Assembly (NCBI GenBank): GCA_963791145.1
Contig: CAWBRT010000010.1
Coordinates: forward strand, 124,001 to 188,000
Direction: 5' to 3'
DNA: 64,000 bases
From: CAWBRT01 sp963791145
GTDB lineage: Bacteria > Acidobacteriota > Terriglobia > Terriglobales > Acidobacteriaceae
In this document: piece after piece, positions 34,100 through 42,540 of the stretch
How the letters are laid out: every line of letters begins with the position of its first letter
Position numbering within the stretch: the stretch's first letter is position 1
Notes under the pieces: model-generated
Seen by the model: the letters and a program-made list of their open reading frames with translations, nothing else
What the model was told of the DNA's origin: nothing
Database searches by the model: none
Translations under genes and position numbers: made by a program

Positions 34100-35173
34100 C
34101 GCTCTTCCGGTGACCCATGTTTGCCGCCCGGGGTTCCCAGCACGCGCTGCTCTTGCGCGGGCTGCGGTGGATTCGGCAAACGTGGGGTATTTGCTGCGAC
34201 GCAATTGGAAACGGACGCAGTCGTTACATCCGCCGGGGTGCTCAGCCGTCCGGCGGCGACAACGGCTACGGCGCCGGTGAACGTAGCGCTGTCGTTCAAC
34301 GACTCGGCCCGCCACAGGCGCATGCTGTTCTGCTCGGCGAACTGGCGGAAGGCGATGTCAATGTCGTAGAGAATCTCGACATGATCGCAGACGAAGCCGA
34401 TCGGCTGCAGGAATACGCCCGCGTAGCCCTCCGCTTTGAGAGCGCGGATCGTGTCCTCCACCGTCGGCCCCAACCATTCGCCGCCGGACATGCCTTGGCT
34501 CTGGAAGGCGAAAGCGCCGAGCCCGCGACCAGATCTCTGGAACAGCGGCGGCCACCAGCGCAGCCGTTTCGCGCGTCTGCCGCTCGTAAGGATCGCCTTC
34601 ACTGATCGTGCGCACCGGCACGCTGTGCGCGGTGAAGATCACCGGCAGCGGCCCGCCGAATTCGGCACAAGCCCGCTTCCATCCCTGCCGCAGCTTTTCG
34701 GCAAAGGCCGCGATGAGCAGCGGATGATCGTGCCAGCTTTCAACGAAGTCGACGGTGAACGGAAGCTCCTCCCCGGCGACGGTTGAGAAAAGCGCGCGCC
34801 GGTAGAGTCCGACGCTGGTGCGCGAGTTGTGCGGCGCCAGGCAGATCACCACCGCCTGCGTAACGCCGTCGGCGGTCATTCGCTGGACGGCTTCGCGGAT
34901 GTAAGGACGCCAGTTGCGCATCCCCACATAGACCGGCAGCCCGCTTTGGCGGGCGACCGCCTCGCCCTGGCGCAGAGTAATCTCCGTCAGCGGCGAGCGG
35001 CCGATCAGGCTATAGCGATGCTCCACCTCGCGCACGACCTGATCGGGCAGAGGCCGCCCGCCGGTGATGTTGCTGAGGTATTCGGGAATCTCCTCCACCC
35101 GGTCGGGGCTGCCGTGCGCCAGCAGCAGAATCGCCCGGCGGGGTTCTTGCCTGCCTGTGGATGACTTCGTCAT
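34096..35173 (-). CDS. hemH: Ferrochelatase, frameshifted, with repeat-derived C-terminal tail
   Basis: Start ATG at 35173 overlaps the hemE stop (ATGA) with GAGGTCGAG in front. First frame: RAILLLAHGSPDRVEEIPEYL, YVGMRNWRPYI, metal His in VIFTAHSVPVRTISEGDPY. Near 34515-34535 one extra base shifts the frame, after which FAFQSQGMSGGEWLGP, GFVCDHVEILYDIDI (Glu of the active site) follow. The interval is 359 codons plus one base. After about residue 300 the family ends; the remaining ~60 residues (NPPQPAQEQRVLGTPGGK) derive from a nested palindromic repeat at 34119-34181. Whether it is ferro- or coproporphyrin ferrochelatase is open. Confidence 0.85.
34119..34181. repeat. Nested palindromic repeat inside the 3' end of hemH
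   Basis: Outer arms GTTTGCCG (34119-34126) and CGGCAAAC (34174-34181) enclose GGGGTTCCCAGCACGCGCTG and its loose complement, the same type as the hairpins at 20.1 kb. Confidence 0.65.
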
Positions 35174-36231
35174 CTCGACCTCACGGCCCCGGCCCGCAAG
35201 GCGGCGCTGTGCTCCTTGACGAACCTGGCCACATCTTTGACCCTCTCGACGGGCGTTTGCGGCAGAATTCCGTGACCCAGATTGAAGATGTGTCCGGGAC
35301 GGCCGGCGGCCTGCCGCAAGATAGTCTCCACCCGCGGCCGCAACTCCTCCCACGGCGCGAACAATGCCACCGGATCGAGGTTTCCCTGGATCGCGGGCTT
35401 GTATCCCATGTCTTTCCAGGCCTCGTCGAGCGGAATGCGCCAGTCGATCCCGATGACCTCGGCGCCGGTCTCTAGCATAGAGGGCAGCAGGGTGGCGCTG
35501 TCGGTGCCGAAATAAATCACGGGGACACCGGAGGCGCGCAGGCGGCCAATCAAGTCAGCCGTGCGCGGCAGAGCGTAGCGGCGATAGTCTTCCACGCTCA
35601 GGCATCCCACCCAGCTATCGAAAACCTGCAACACGTCGGCGCCGTTGCGCACCTGGTCGACAGCGTACTCGGAGAGCACATCCACCAGCTTGGCGAGCAG
35701 TTGGTCCCAGAGTTCGGGCGAGCGGTACATCAGCTTCTTCACTTCCACGTAATTGCGCGAACCGCCGCCCTCGACCATGTAACTGGCCAGGGTGAAGGGT
35801 GCGCCGCAGAAACCGATCACCGGCAGCTTGTCGCCGAAGTGCCTGGATACCATGGCCACGGCTTCGGAAACGTACGCCAGGTCCTTAGCGCGGTCGGTGC
35901 GGAGAGCGCGGATGTCGGCAGCCTCCCGTACGGGGCGCTCGATGATGGGGCCTTCGCCGGCGGTGAACTGAAAGGGCAGGCCCATCACCTCGAGCGGCAG
36001 CAGCAGGTCGGCGAAGATGATGGCGGCATCGACCTCCAGCGTCTCCGCCGCGGTGATGGTCACCTCGGCGGCCAGCGCCGGCTTCTTGCAGATCTCGATC
36101 AGCGAGTGATGCTTGCGCACCTCGCGGTACTCGGCCATGTAGCGTCCCGCCTGGCGCATGAACCAGACCGGAGTGGCCTCGGTGGGCAGCTTCTTGCAGG
36201 CTTGTACGAAAAGCGAAGTCGGGGCAGCCAT
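35170..36231 (-). CDS. hemE: Uroporphyrinogen decarboxylase
   Basis: 353 aa. Signature PVWFMRQAGRYMAEYR (about 21-36), IIFADLLLPLEVMG with the catalytic Asp, GFCGAPFTLASYMVEGG, VLQVFDSWVGCLS, and NLGHGILPQTPVERV near the end. Cytoplasmic enzyme making coproporphyrinogen III. First gene of the haem operon; its stop overlaps hemH by 4 bp. Confidence 0.95.
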   Translation of the reverse strand: MAAPTSLFVQACKKLPTEATPVWFMRQAGRYMAEYREVRKHHSLIEICKKPALAAEVTITAAETLEVDAAIIFADLLLPLEVMGLPFQFTAGEGPIIERPVREAADIRALRTDRAKDLAYVSEAVAMVSRHFGDKLPVIGFCGAPFTLASYMVEGGGSRNYVEVKKLMYRSPELWDQLLAKLVDVLSEYAVDQVRNGADVLQVFDSWVGCLSVEDYRRYALPRTADLIGRLRASGVPVIYFGTDSATLLPSMLETGAEVIGIDWRIPLDEAWKDMGYKPAIQGNLDPVALFAPWEELRPRVETILRQAAGRPGHIFNLGHGILPQTPVERVKDVARFVKEHSAALRAGAVRSR

Positions 36232-37348
36232 GAACTTATGAATGTAGCAAATTTGAGCCGTCTTGCGGGCGTGAGGAGCGAAGCGACGGGAGCCCGCAGG
36301 CGAAATCCTGAGCGGAGCGAAGGATCTGGCCGTCTTGCGGGCCCTTCGACTCTCCCGCTCTGCGGGATCGCTCAGGGCAGGCGAAGACAGGTGGCAGGGG
36401 CGAGATCGGGAGCAGCCCCCCGACGATCACTGCCCAAACTGCACTCTCAGGAAAGGCGATTGCGCCAGAATCGAACGAAACGGTTGCCGGTTTCGCTCAC
36501 CACACCAGCAACAGCCTGCGGAGTGAGCGGCCAAGCGATGCGGGAGAGGTAAGCCAGCATTGCCGCAGAGGTGTAGGTCGCAAATACTCGCGTCAGCTCC
36601 ATGCTTAAGTTGCCGGTCCCGTTAATTAGCCGTGTGAACATTTATTCCTTGCCACCCGAATTGCCCGGCTGAACCGGACCGATAGCACTTAGATGCCTGG
36701 AACAAGGAACCCGATGCAGGCCGACAAGTTTCTCGTCCAGCTATCAGTTCTCAATAATTGGATTCAGCGAGCCGGTGAGAGATGCGGGAATTTGAAAATG
36801 ATTTTCAGAACAGTCCCTGACACAGAGAGCCTCGATGCAGTCCGACTCGCGAGGTTCGTCCTCGGAAACTGGCTACCACAGTTTCGGATTCAGCTCGATT
36901 GATAAGACGCGAAGACTTCCGAGAAGAGCGGAAATACAGGAAAAGAGCGCACTATCGCGTGCAGCGCATGATCGTGGGTTGTGTTGATTTTTGGCGCAGG
37001 AAAAGAGGCCCAAAAAAATAAATGCAGGCCGGAGAGCTCATTTTCTGAGCCGAGCCACTCGGCTCACCCTCCCTTGCCTGCTTGATATGTCCAATTTCTA
37101 GAAACAGTGTTGTCCAAAAGACAAAAGAAAACAATAAGGCAAATACCCGAGAAACGGCCTTTTGCCCAGAATTGTCTGCCATCCCCGCCTTTTGGGGTTC
37201 CGCTCCGGCCAGCGCCCGAAGGGCCCGGAGATCTGTTTTCTTGATAATCTGCTTTGAGCGCAAGCTTCGGATAGCGCCCCATTTAGCTATGCCGTTATCT
37301 TCAGTGCCAGCGGGGGCATGGTCGAATCCCCCCGCAAGGAGTAAAGAG
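36232..37348. other. 1.1-kb region of repeats and weak small ORFs before ada
   Basis: 36258-36400 is a compound repeat: GCCGTCTTGCGGGC occurs twice (about 36258 and 36327) with GAGCGAAGCGACGGGAGCCC between. 37047-37065 is a GAGCCGA/TCGGCTC hairpin without a T run. One small minus-strand gene is possible (next entry). Just upstream of ada, TTTGAGCGCAAGC (37252-37264) is reminiscent of an Ada box but this is weak. Confidence 0.4.
36447..36641 (-). CDS. Possible 64-residue hypothetical protein
   Basis: Begins MFTRLINGTGNLSMELTRVF with CAAGGAATAA directly before the ATG, a good ribosome site. The centre is moderately hydrophobic (SAAMLAYLSRIAWPL) and the end basic (RFVRFWRNRLS). No family recognised. 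Composition is natural but there is no other evidence. Confidence 0.4.
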   Translation of the reverse strand: MFTRLINGTGNLSMELTRVFATYTSAAMLAYLSRIAWPLTPQAVAGVVSETGNRFVRFWRNRLS

Positions 37349-38506
37349 ATGACGGTCACGAACATGATGCAGAAGCCAGAGACGCCCGAAAGAATGCGGG
37401 TTCGGCCAGGCCTCCGGGCAAAGACCGGTTCCCTTATCGCCGACGGAAGCGATCGTTCCCGGGAGACGCCCGCGTTTGCCGGGGCGGAATCCCGCTGGCA
37501 GGCAGTGCTGGACAGAGATGCTGCCGCCGATGGGAAGTTCGTCTTCGGGGTGAAGACCACTGGAATTTACTGCCGGCCATCGTGCCCGGCCAGGCGGCCC
37601 AGGCGAGACCGCGTCCAGTTCTTCGACTCTCCACAGGCAGCAGAACGGGCCGGCCTGCGTGCATGTCTGCGCTGCAAGCCCGCTCATCAGGCGGGCGCGT
37701 CGATGGTCGAGCGCATCTGCCGCTATCTGGAGGCGCACTCGGAGGAAAAGATCACGCTGGAGGCGCTCGGCAAAGCTGCGGGCATGAGCCCCTTCCACCT
37801 GCAGCGGCGCTTCAAGCAGGAGATGGGAATCTCTCCCCGGCAGTATCTGGAGTCGTTCCGTTTTGCCAAATTCAAACGCGGCTTGCGCAACGGTACGGTC
37901 ACGCAGGCGCTGGTCGACTCCGGCTACAGCTCGCCCAGCCGGGTGTATGAAACCGCCAGCCGGAAGCTCGGCATGCAGCCGCGGCAGTTCGGCGCCGGAG
38001 CCCCGCGCGAGCGTCTGCGCTTCACCACCTTCAACAGCGAACTGGGAGACGTCCTGCTGGTAGCCAGCGATGCCGGAGTCTGCGGTGTTCTTTTTCTCGC
38101 AGGCGATGAAGCCGATACTCGCATTCGTTCCGAATATCCGCGGGCGGAGTTCAGCCGCGACGATGCCGGCCTCAAGCCGTGGGTGGCGGCTGTAGCCGGG
38201 CTGATCCGCGGTCAGGAGCCCGGACCGCGTATTCCGCTCGACATCCGCGGCACGGCCTTCCAGCAGCTTGTCTGGCAGCAGTTGCAGAAGATTCCCGCCG
38301 GCCAGACGCGGAGCTACAGCGAGGTGGCGCGCGCCATTCGCAAGCCGGAAGCGGTTCGCGCCGTAGCCAATGCTTGCGCTTCCAACCACATTGCCGTGGT
38401 GATTCCGTGTCACCGCGTGGTGCGCGGGAATGGCGAACTGTCTGGCTATCGATGGGGCACGGAGCGCAAGCGGCGCTTGCTGGAAGCGGAAGCCACAGAC
38501 CACTGA
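37349..38506 (+). CDS. ada: Bifunctional Ada: methyl-responsive activator and O6-methylguanine-DNA methyltransferase
   Basis: 385 aa from the ATG at 37349 (GCAAGGAGTAAAGAG). N-Ada zinc/phosphotriester domain: FGVKTTGIYCRPSCPARRP (C75 is the methyl acceptor, with C79, C106, C109); AraC-type HTH at about 120-205 (HLQRRFKQEMGISPRQYL, RVYETASRKLGM); C-terminal AGT domain with GTAFQQLVWQQL and acceptor Cys in IPCHRVVRGNG (about 354). A leading ~45-residue extension precedes the family start. Its last 61 bp overlap the maf gene tail to tail. Confidence 0.93.
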   Translation: MTVTNMMQKPETPERMRVRPGLRAKTGSLIADGSDRSRETPAFAGAESRWQAVLDRDAAADGKFVFGVKTTGIYCRPSCPARRPRRDRVQFFDSPQAAERAGLRACLRCKPAHQAGASMVERICRYLEAHSEEKITLEALGKAAGMSPFHLQRRFKQEMGISPRQYLESFRFAKFKRGLRNGTVTQALVDSGYSSPSRVYETASRKLGMQPRQFGAGAPRERLRFTTFNSELGDVLLVASDAGVCGVLFLAGDEADTRIRSEYPRAEFSRDDAGLKPWVAAVAGLIRGQEPGPRIPLDIRGTAFQQLVWQQLQKIPAGQTRSYSEVARAIRKPEAVRAVANACASNHIAVVIPCHRVVRGNGELSGYRWGTERKRRLLEAEATDH

Positions 38507-39087
38507 GTCTGCGCCAGGCAGCCGTGCTCGCGCAACATGCGGTAGACCAGCGCGACCGGCAATCCGACTACGTTGGGATAGTCGCCGCGAATTCCGCTGA
38601 TCCAGCGAGAGGCCCGGCCCTGGATGGCGTAGGCTCCGGCCTTGTCGAGCGGCTCGCCGCTGGCAACGTAGTCTTCAATTTCCTGGTCGGTAAGGGATTC
38701 GAAGCGGACCTCGGTGGATTCCAGCCGAGTGTCCACGAACGGCTGACCTTGGGAGTCGATTCCGCGCAGGCAAACGCCGGTGATGACCTGGTGCTGGCGT
38801 CCGGAGAGCAGGCGCAACATGCGTTTGGCTTCGCCGGCGTCTCGCGGCTTGCCGAGCACGCGAGTGCCGACGACGACGATCGTGTCCGCCGCCAGAACCA
38901 GCGCATGATCGGGTTCCAGGGCCGCGACTTTGGCTGCCTTCTCGCTGGCCAGACGCATGGCAAAGCGGCGGGGCGATTCACCCGCACGCCGGGCTTCGGG
39001 AATTTCAGCCACGTGAACCCGGAACTTGATCTCGGCGTTGCGCAACAGCTCCGCCCGTCTGGGCGAGGCGGAGGCCAGCACTAACAT
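38446..39087 (-). CDS. maf: Maf-family nucleotide pyrophosphatase
   Basis: 213 aa. LVLASASPRRAELLRNAEI at the N-terminus, LAADTIVVVGTRVLGKPRD (catalytic Asp), TGVCLRG, YVASGEPLDKAGAYAIQGRASRW and GDYPNVVGLPVALVYRML: a complete Maf protein, dTTP/UTP type (YhdE-like). The last 20 residues (VASASSKRRLRSVPHR) arise where it overlaps ada. Confidence 0.92.
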   Translation of the reverse strand: MLVLASASPRRAELLRNAEIKFRVHVAEIPEARRAGESPRRFAMRLASEKAAKVAALEPDHALVLAADTIVVVGTRVLGKPRDAGEAKRMLRLLSGRQHQVITGVCLRGIDSQGQPFVDTRLESTEVRFESLTDQEIEDYVASGEPLDKAGAYAIQGRASRWISGIRGDYPNVVGLPVALVYRMLREHGCLAQTQWSVASASSKRRLRSVPHR

Positions 39088-39152
39088 GGCTTTCGATTGT
39101 ACTTCACGTGTCTTGCTACCTGAGCGAAAGATGCCCTGGGTGGGCGTTCACG

Positions 39153-39365
39153 TCACAAGCGCCGTGGCTGACGCCTTCGGTGGCGCGCGCCCAGCTCAAT
39201 GATTCCGTAGATTACCAGGCAGATCCAGGCATCTAGAATCAGACCAAGGTCAAAGCGATGCGGGATATGGTGCGCGCTGGCCGGCAGGACGGGCCCCAGT
39301 ACAAAAAAATAAACGGCATTCCCGCTGACGACGGCGATCAGCGACTTGACGAAATTCAGCAGCAC
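39153..39365 (-). CDS. Small two-helix membrane protein
   Basis: 70 aa, GTG start. Two hydrophobic stretches (SLIAVVSGNAVYFFVLGPVL and LGLILDAWICLVIYGIIEL) around a short HHIPHR loop, then a basic tail. Resembles conserved hypothetical proteins of Acidobacteriota; function unknown. Weak ribosome site. Confidence 0.6.
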   Translation of the reverse strand: MLLNFVKSLIAVVSGNAVYFFVLGPVLPASAHHIPHRFDLGLILDAWICLVIYGIIELGARHRRRQPRRL

Positions 39366-39505
39366 CTGAAATTGGAACCAAATGCGAGCGGAAAAGTTTC
39401 CCCGAGAAGGCGCTTTTTGACGCCGCCCGCCCGGCCAACAGTTGACTTCCGTGCTGGGCGTTCTTTAGCCTTTGTGATTCCCCTACTTCCGGGTCTGGAG
39501 GAAAG

Positions 39506-39883
39506 ATGCGCGAGATCATTGCCACCGATGGCGGACCCAAGGCGATTGGGCCTTATTCGCAGGCGGTCAAGGCGAACGGCTTTGTTTTTATCAGCGGACA
39601 GATTGCCCTCGACCCCGCTACCCAGCAGTTAGTCTCAGGAGGTGTCGCCGAGCACACTGAGCGCGTGATGCGCAATCTCGAAGCGATATTGGCGGCCGCC
39701 GGCTCCAGCCTGGAAAAGGTGGTGCGCTGCGGGGTGTTCCTGAAGAACATGAGCGATTTCCCCGTCATGAACGAGGTCTATGGGAAGTTTTTCCGTAAGA
39801 GTCCGCCGGCGCGGACTACTGTGGAGGCAGCGCGACTGCCCAAAGACTCCCTGGTGGAAATCGACGTGATCGCCCTCGAGTAA
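39506..39883 (+). CDS. ridA: RidA family 2-iminobutanoate/2-iminopropanoate deaminase
   Basis: 125 aa, GGAGGAAAG before the ATG. GPYSQAVKANGFVFISGQI, TERVMRNLEAILAAAGSSL, VVRCGVFLKNM, PARTTVEAARLPKDSLVEID: the Arg (PARTTVE) and Glu near the C-terminus are the RidA active-site residues. Removes reactive enamines from PLP enzymes. Confidence 0.95.
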   Translation: MREIIATDGGPKAIGPYSQAVKANGFVFISGQIALDPATQQLVSGGVAEHTERVMRNLEAILAAAGSSLEKVVRCGVFLKNMSDFPVMNEVYGKFFRKSPPARTTVEAARLPKDSLVEIDVIALE

Positions 39884-39896
39884 CCCCCGGAACGCT

Positions 39897-40910
39897 TCAG
39901 CTCTTCGGCTGGGCCGGCGCCGGCTTCTTGTCTTCCGAAGCGGCGTCGCTTCCCTGCTTCGCGTCTGCGGGTTTCTTCCCGGCGGCTTTCTTATTCGCCT
40001 CGCCGGCCTTCTTCTTCCCACCGGAGGGCTTGTTAGCCACCGCGCGCTCGCGGATCGCCACCCCGTCGGGCTTGGAGAAGAGCTTGGCGTTGAAGGGAAG
40101 CTCCTCGTACGAGTCATACGCATAGGTGTACTCGCCGGAAGCCTTCTTCAGAACCACCGCCAGCGGCACCTCAGGAGAGCCGCCGCTGAACAGAAGAATT
40201 TCCAGATCGCCCAGCTTGACCGTGTAGAGGTTGGTCGGCTTGCCTTGCAGCATCGGCCCTGCCTGTGGCTGTCCCGCTTTCTTCTTGAAGAATGCCACTT
40301 CGCGTCCGAACTCCAGGTCGAGCAGCGGTTGCTTCAAATCGGGCGCCGACTTGATCTCGTCCAGAGTAAAAATGGGCAGGCGGCAGCGCGGACCGGGAAC
40401 GACCATGTGGCGGCCTTGCTTGGTGGCGAGGTTCACCATCCAGACGTCCGGTTCGGCCATGATGACCACGCCGGCGATATCGTTGTCGGGATCGGCGGCC
40501 TCTTCCACGCGGCAGAAACGCTCGGCGCCGCGATAGAAGGTCCTCGGCTTGGCGGCGTAGCTCCCCTCCCTCACTTCGGCGCTCTCCAAACGGACCACGA
40601 TCTTGGTCATCGTCTTGGGGGTGAAAGGGTTCTTGCGTGTCTGGTCGGGTTCCTCTGCCTGGCTGGTCTTCGCGGTTGTCTGGCCCGTGCTGACCGCCGG
40701 GGCCGGCTTTTTCGCTCGCTTGGCCGGAGCTTGCGGCTCTGCCGCCGGTTTTGCCTGCTGCTTCGCCTGATTTTCAGCTTCCATCTTCGCAGCTGCCGCC
40801 TGCATGGCTGCAGCTTCCGAGGGCCGGGCAGGTTCCGCCGTTCGCTTGGGGGGAGACGAGGAACACTGCGCCAGAAGCAACAGGGATAAAAGGGCGAAGA
40901 TGGCTTTCAT
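39897..40910 (-). CDS. Lipoprotein with Ala/Lys/Pro-rich flanks
   Basis: 337 aa from the ATG at 40910. Lipoprotein signal: AIFALLSLLLLAQC with Cys20 as the lipid site, followed by about 75 residues of Ala/Pro/Lys/Glu-rich spacer. A globular centre (about 90-290) with KIVVRLESAEVREG, RFCRVEEAADPDND, VPGPRCRLPIFTL, YTYAYDSYEELPFN; then a Lys-rich tail. Conserved only among relatives as far as I can tell; function unknown. It converges with ridA. Confidence 0.75.
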   Translation of the reverse strand: MKAIFALLSLLLLAQCSSSPPKRTAEPARPSEAAAMQAAAAKMEAENQAKQQAKPAAEPQAPAKRAKKPAPAVSTGQTTAKTSQAEEPDQTRKNPFTPKTMTKIVVRLESAEVREGSYAAKPRTFYRGAERFCRVEEAADPDNDIAGVVIMAEPDVWMVNLATKQGRHMVVPGPRCRLPIFTLDEIKSAPDLKQPLLDLEFGREVAFFKKKAGQPQAGPMLQGKPTNLYTVKLGDLEILLFSGGSPEVPLAVVLKKASGEYTYAYDSYEELPFNAKLFSKPDGVAIRERAVANKPSGGKKKAGEANKKAAGKKPADAKQGSDAASEDKKPAPAQPKS

Positions 40911-41121
40911 GGCGCGACTCCGCAACGGTTCTGGACGCGGCAGACGATATCTTGCGCTTGCTGCGTCGAAGTTCAGCCGTTGCCTGGATTTCGAAAGCGA
41001 GTGTAGCAGCCCCAGGCCGTGCTGGCCAGTGCCTCTGAGGGCCCGCTTTGGGCGAAGCGGCCCACCGAATTCAGCCGTTAGTTGGACCGAATTGCTGCGG
41101 ACCTTCCCGGCCTGAAACGCG

Positions 41122-41150
41122 AAAGGCCGGACTAATTAAGTCCGGCCTTT
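41122..41150 (-). terminator. Perfect 12-bp hairpin terminator after the aminotransferase gene
   Basis: AAAGGCCGGACT (41122-41133), loop AATTA, AGTCCGGCCTTT (41139-41150). With A and T at its two bases it can end transcription in either direction; it stands 43 bp past the aminotransferase stop. Confidence 0.85.
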
Positions 41151-41192
41151 GATTAGACTACAGAATCGGAACTGCTTACCAACTCGAGCGAT

Positions 41193-42381
41193 CTACGCTT
41201 TGGCGGCTTTGGCCGCTTTCACCTTGTAGCCATTGGCCGTCAGCGCCTTGGCGAAGACCCGCAGGAACGAGCGTACGCTGGCCGGGGTAGCCAGCGGGCC
41301 CATCAATCCGATGCGGAAGATCTTGCCGGCCAGCGGACCGAAGCCGCCGGCAATCTCTATGCCGTCCTTTTCGAGCAGCATGTTGCGCACGGCGGCGTCG
41401 TTGACGCCTTCGGGAACGCAGGGCGTGTTCAAGTTCCAGATGCGGTTTCCTTCGCGCACGTGCATACGCAGGCCCATCGCCTCGACGCCCTTCACGAAGG
41501 CCAGATGCGCCTGGCGATGCCGCTCCCAGCGCTTCTCGAGACCTTCCTGCATGATCGCCAGCAGCGCCTCGTGCAGGCCGTAGAGCAGCGAAGCCGAAGC
41601 CGTATGGTGATACTTGTGCGGCGTCTGGAAGTAATACTCGTTCAGCAGGTTGAGATCGAGATACCAGGTGCGCTGCGGGCTCTTGCGCCCCTTGAGCCGG
41701 TCGAGCGCGCGCGGAGAAACGGTGATGGGCGCCAATCCCGGCGGTATGCTCAGGCCTTTCTGGCTGCAACTGTAGGCGATGTCGATGCCGGTTTCATCGA
41801 CCTTGATCGGCATGGCGCCGAGCGAGGTAACGCAGTCGGCGATGACCAGCGCATCGACCGCATGGGCGGCCGCACAGATGGCTTTGCCGGATTGGAATGC
41901 GCCGGTAGAGGTCTCGGCACTGACGTAGGCCACCACCTGCGGCCTTTCGCGCCGGATGAATTCGGAGGCTTCGTCGTCGCCGCACACCTCTCCCCAGGGC
42001 TTCTCCAGGCGTACCAGTTCCCCGCCCTGGCGCCGCACCATCTCGCTGATGCGGTCGCAGAAGTAGCCATTGGCGAGAACGGCCACCTTAACCCCAGGTT
42101 CGACGAAGTTGGCGACCGCCGTTTCCATCCCCGAGCTGCCGGTGCCGGAGATGGCGAAGGTCATCGGGATTCTCGGTGCCGAATACCACCTTCAGCATCC
42201 GAACCGCTTCCTCGAATACCTTGAAGAAATAGGGATCGAGGTGGCCGACGACCTGCTTGGCCATCGCCTTGTACACGCGCGGCTCAACCTGTGATGGTCC
42301 AGGGCCATAGAGCAGCCGCTTGGGCGGACGGACCGAAGACACGGCAGGGATAAGTGCGTTTTTCGCCGACTTTCCAGGCAT
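41193..42381 (-). CDS. Class V aminotransferase (alanine/serine-glyoxylate type), frameshifted
   Basis: N-terminal frame from 42381: RPPKRLLYGPGPSQVEPRVY, GHLDPYFFKVFEEAVRML, VVFGTENP. At about 42166 an extra G shifts the frame; the rest reads MTFAISGTGSSGMETAVANF, ADCVTSLGAMPIKVDETGID, PLP Lys in SCSQKGLSIPPGL, and RIGLMGPLATPASV. Interval = 396 codons plus one base, normal for the family. Converts glyoxylate to glycine with alanine or serine as donor, which suits the glycolate oxidase genes 7 kb away (inference). Confidence 0.85.
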
Positions 42382-42540
42382 AATTATGACTCCTGAACCA
42401 CTGGATTTTCTGCCAAATAGCTATTGTATTCCTGCGGGGTAAGTGGAAAGCAAGAACTCTGGATTGGATTCTACAAGGAAGCGGACCCGGCGTAATGAAA
42501 TGCCGCATCTCGTTGAATTGCGGCAATCTTCCGGCCAGAC

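Noticed and set aside
36693..36902. 69-codon plus-strand frame between hemE and ada
   Set aside because: No ribosome site or family resemblance.
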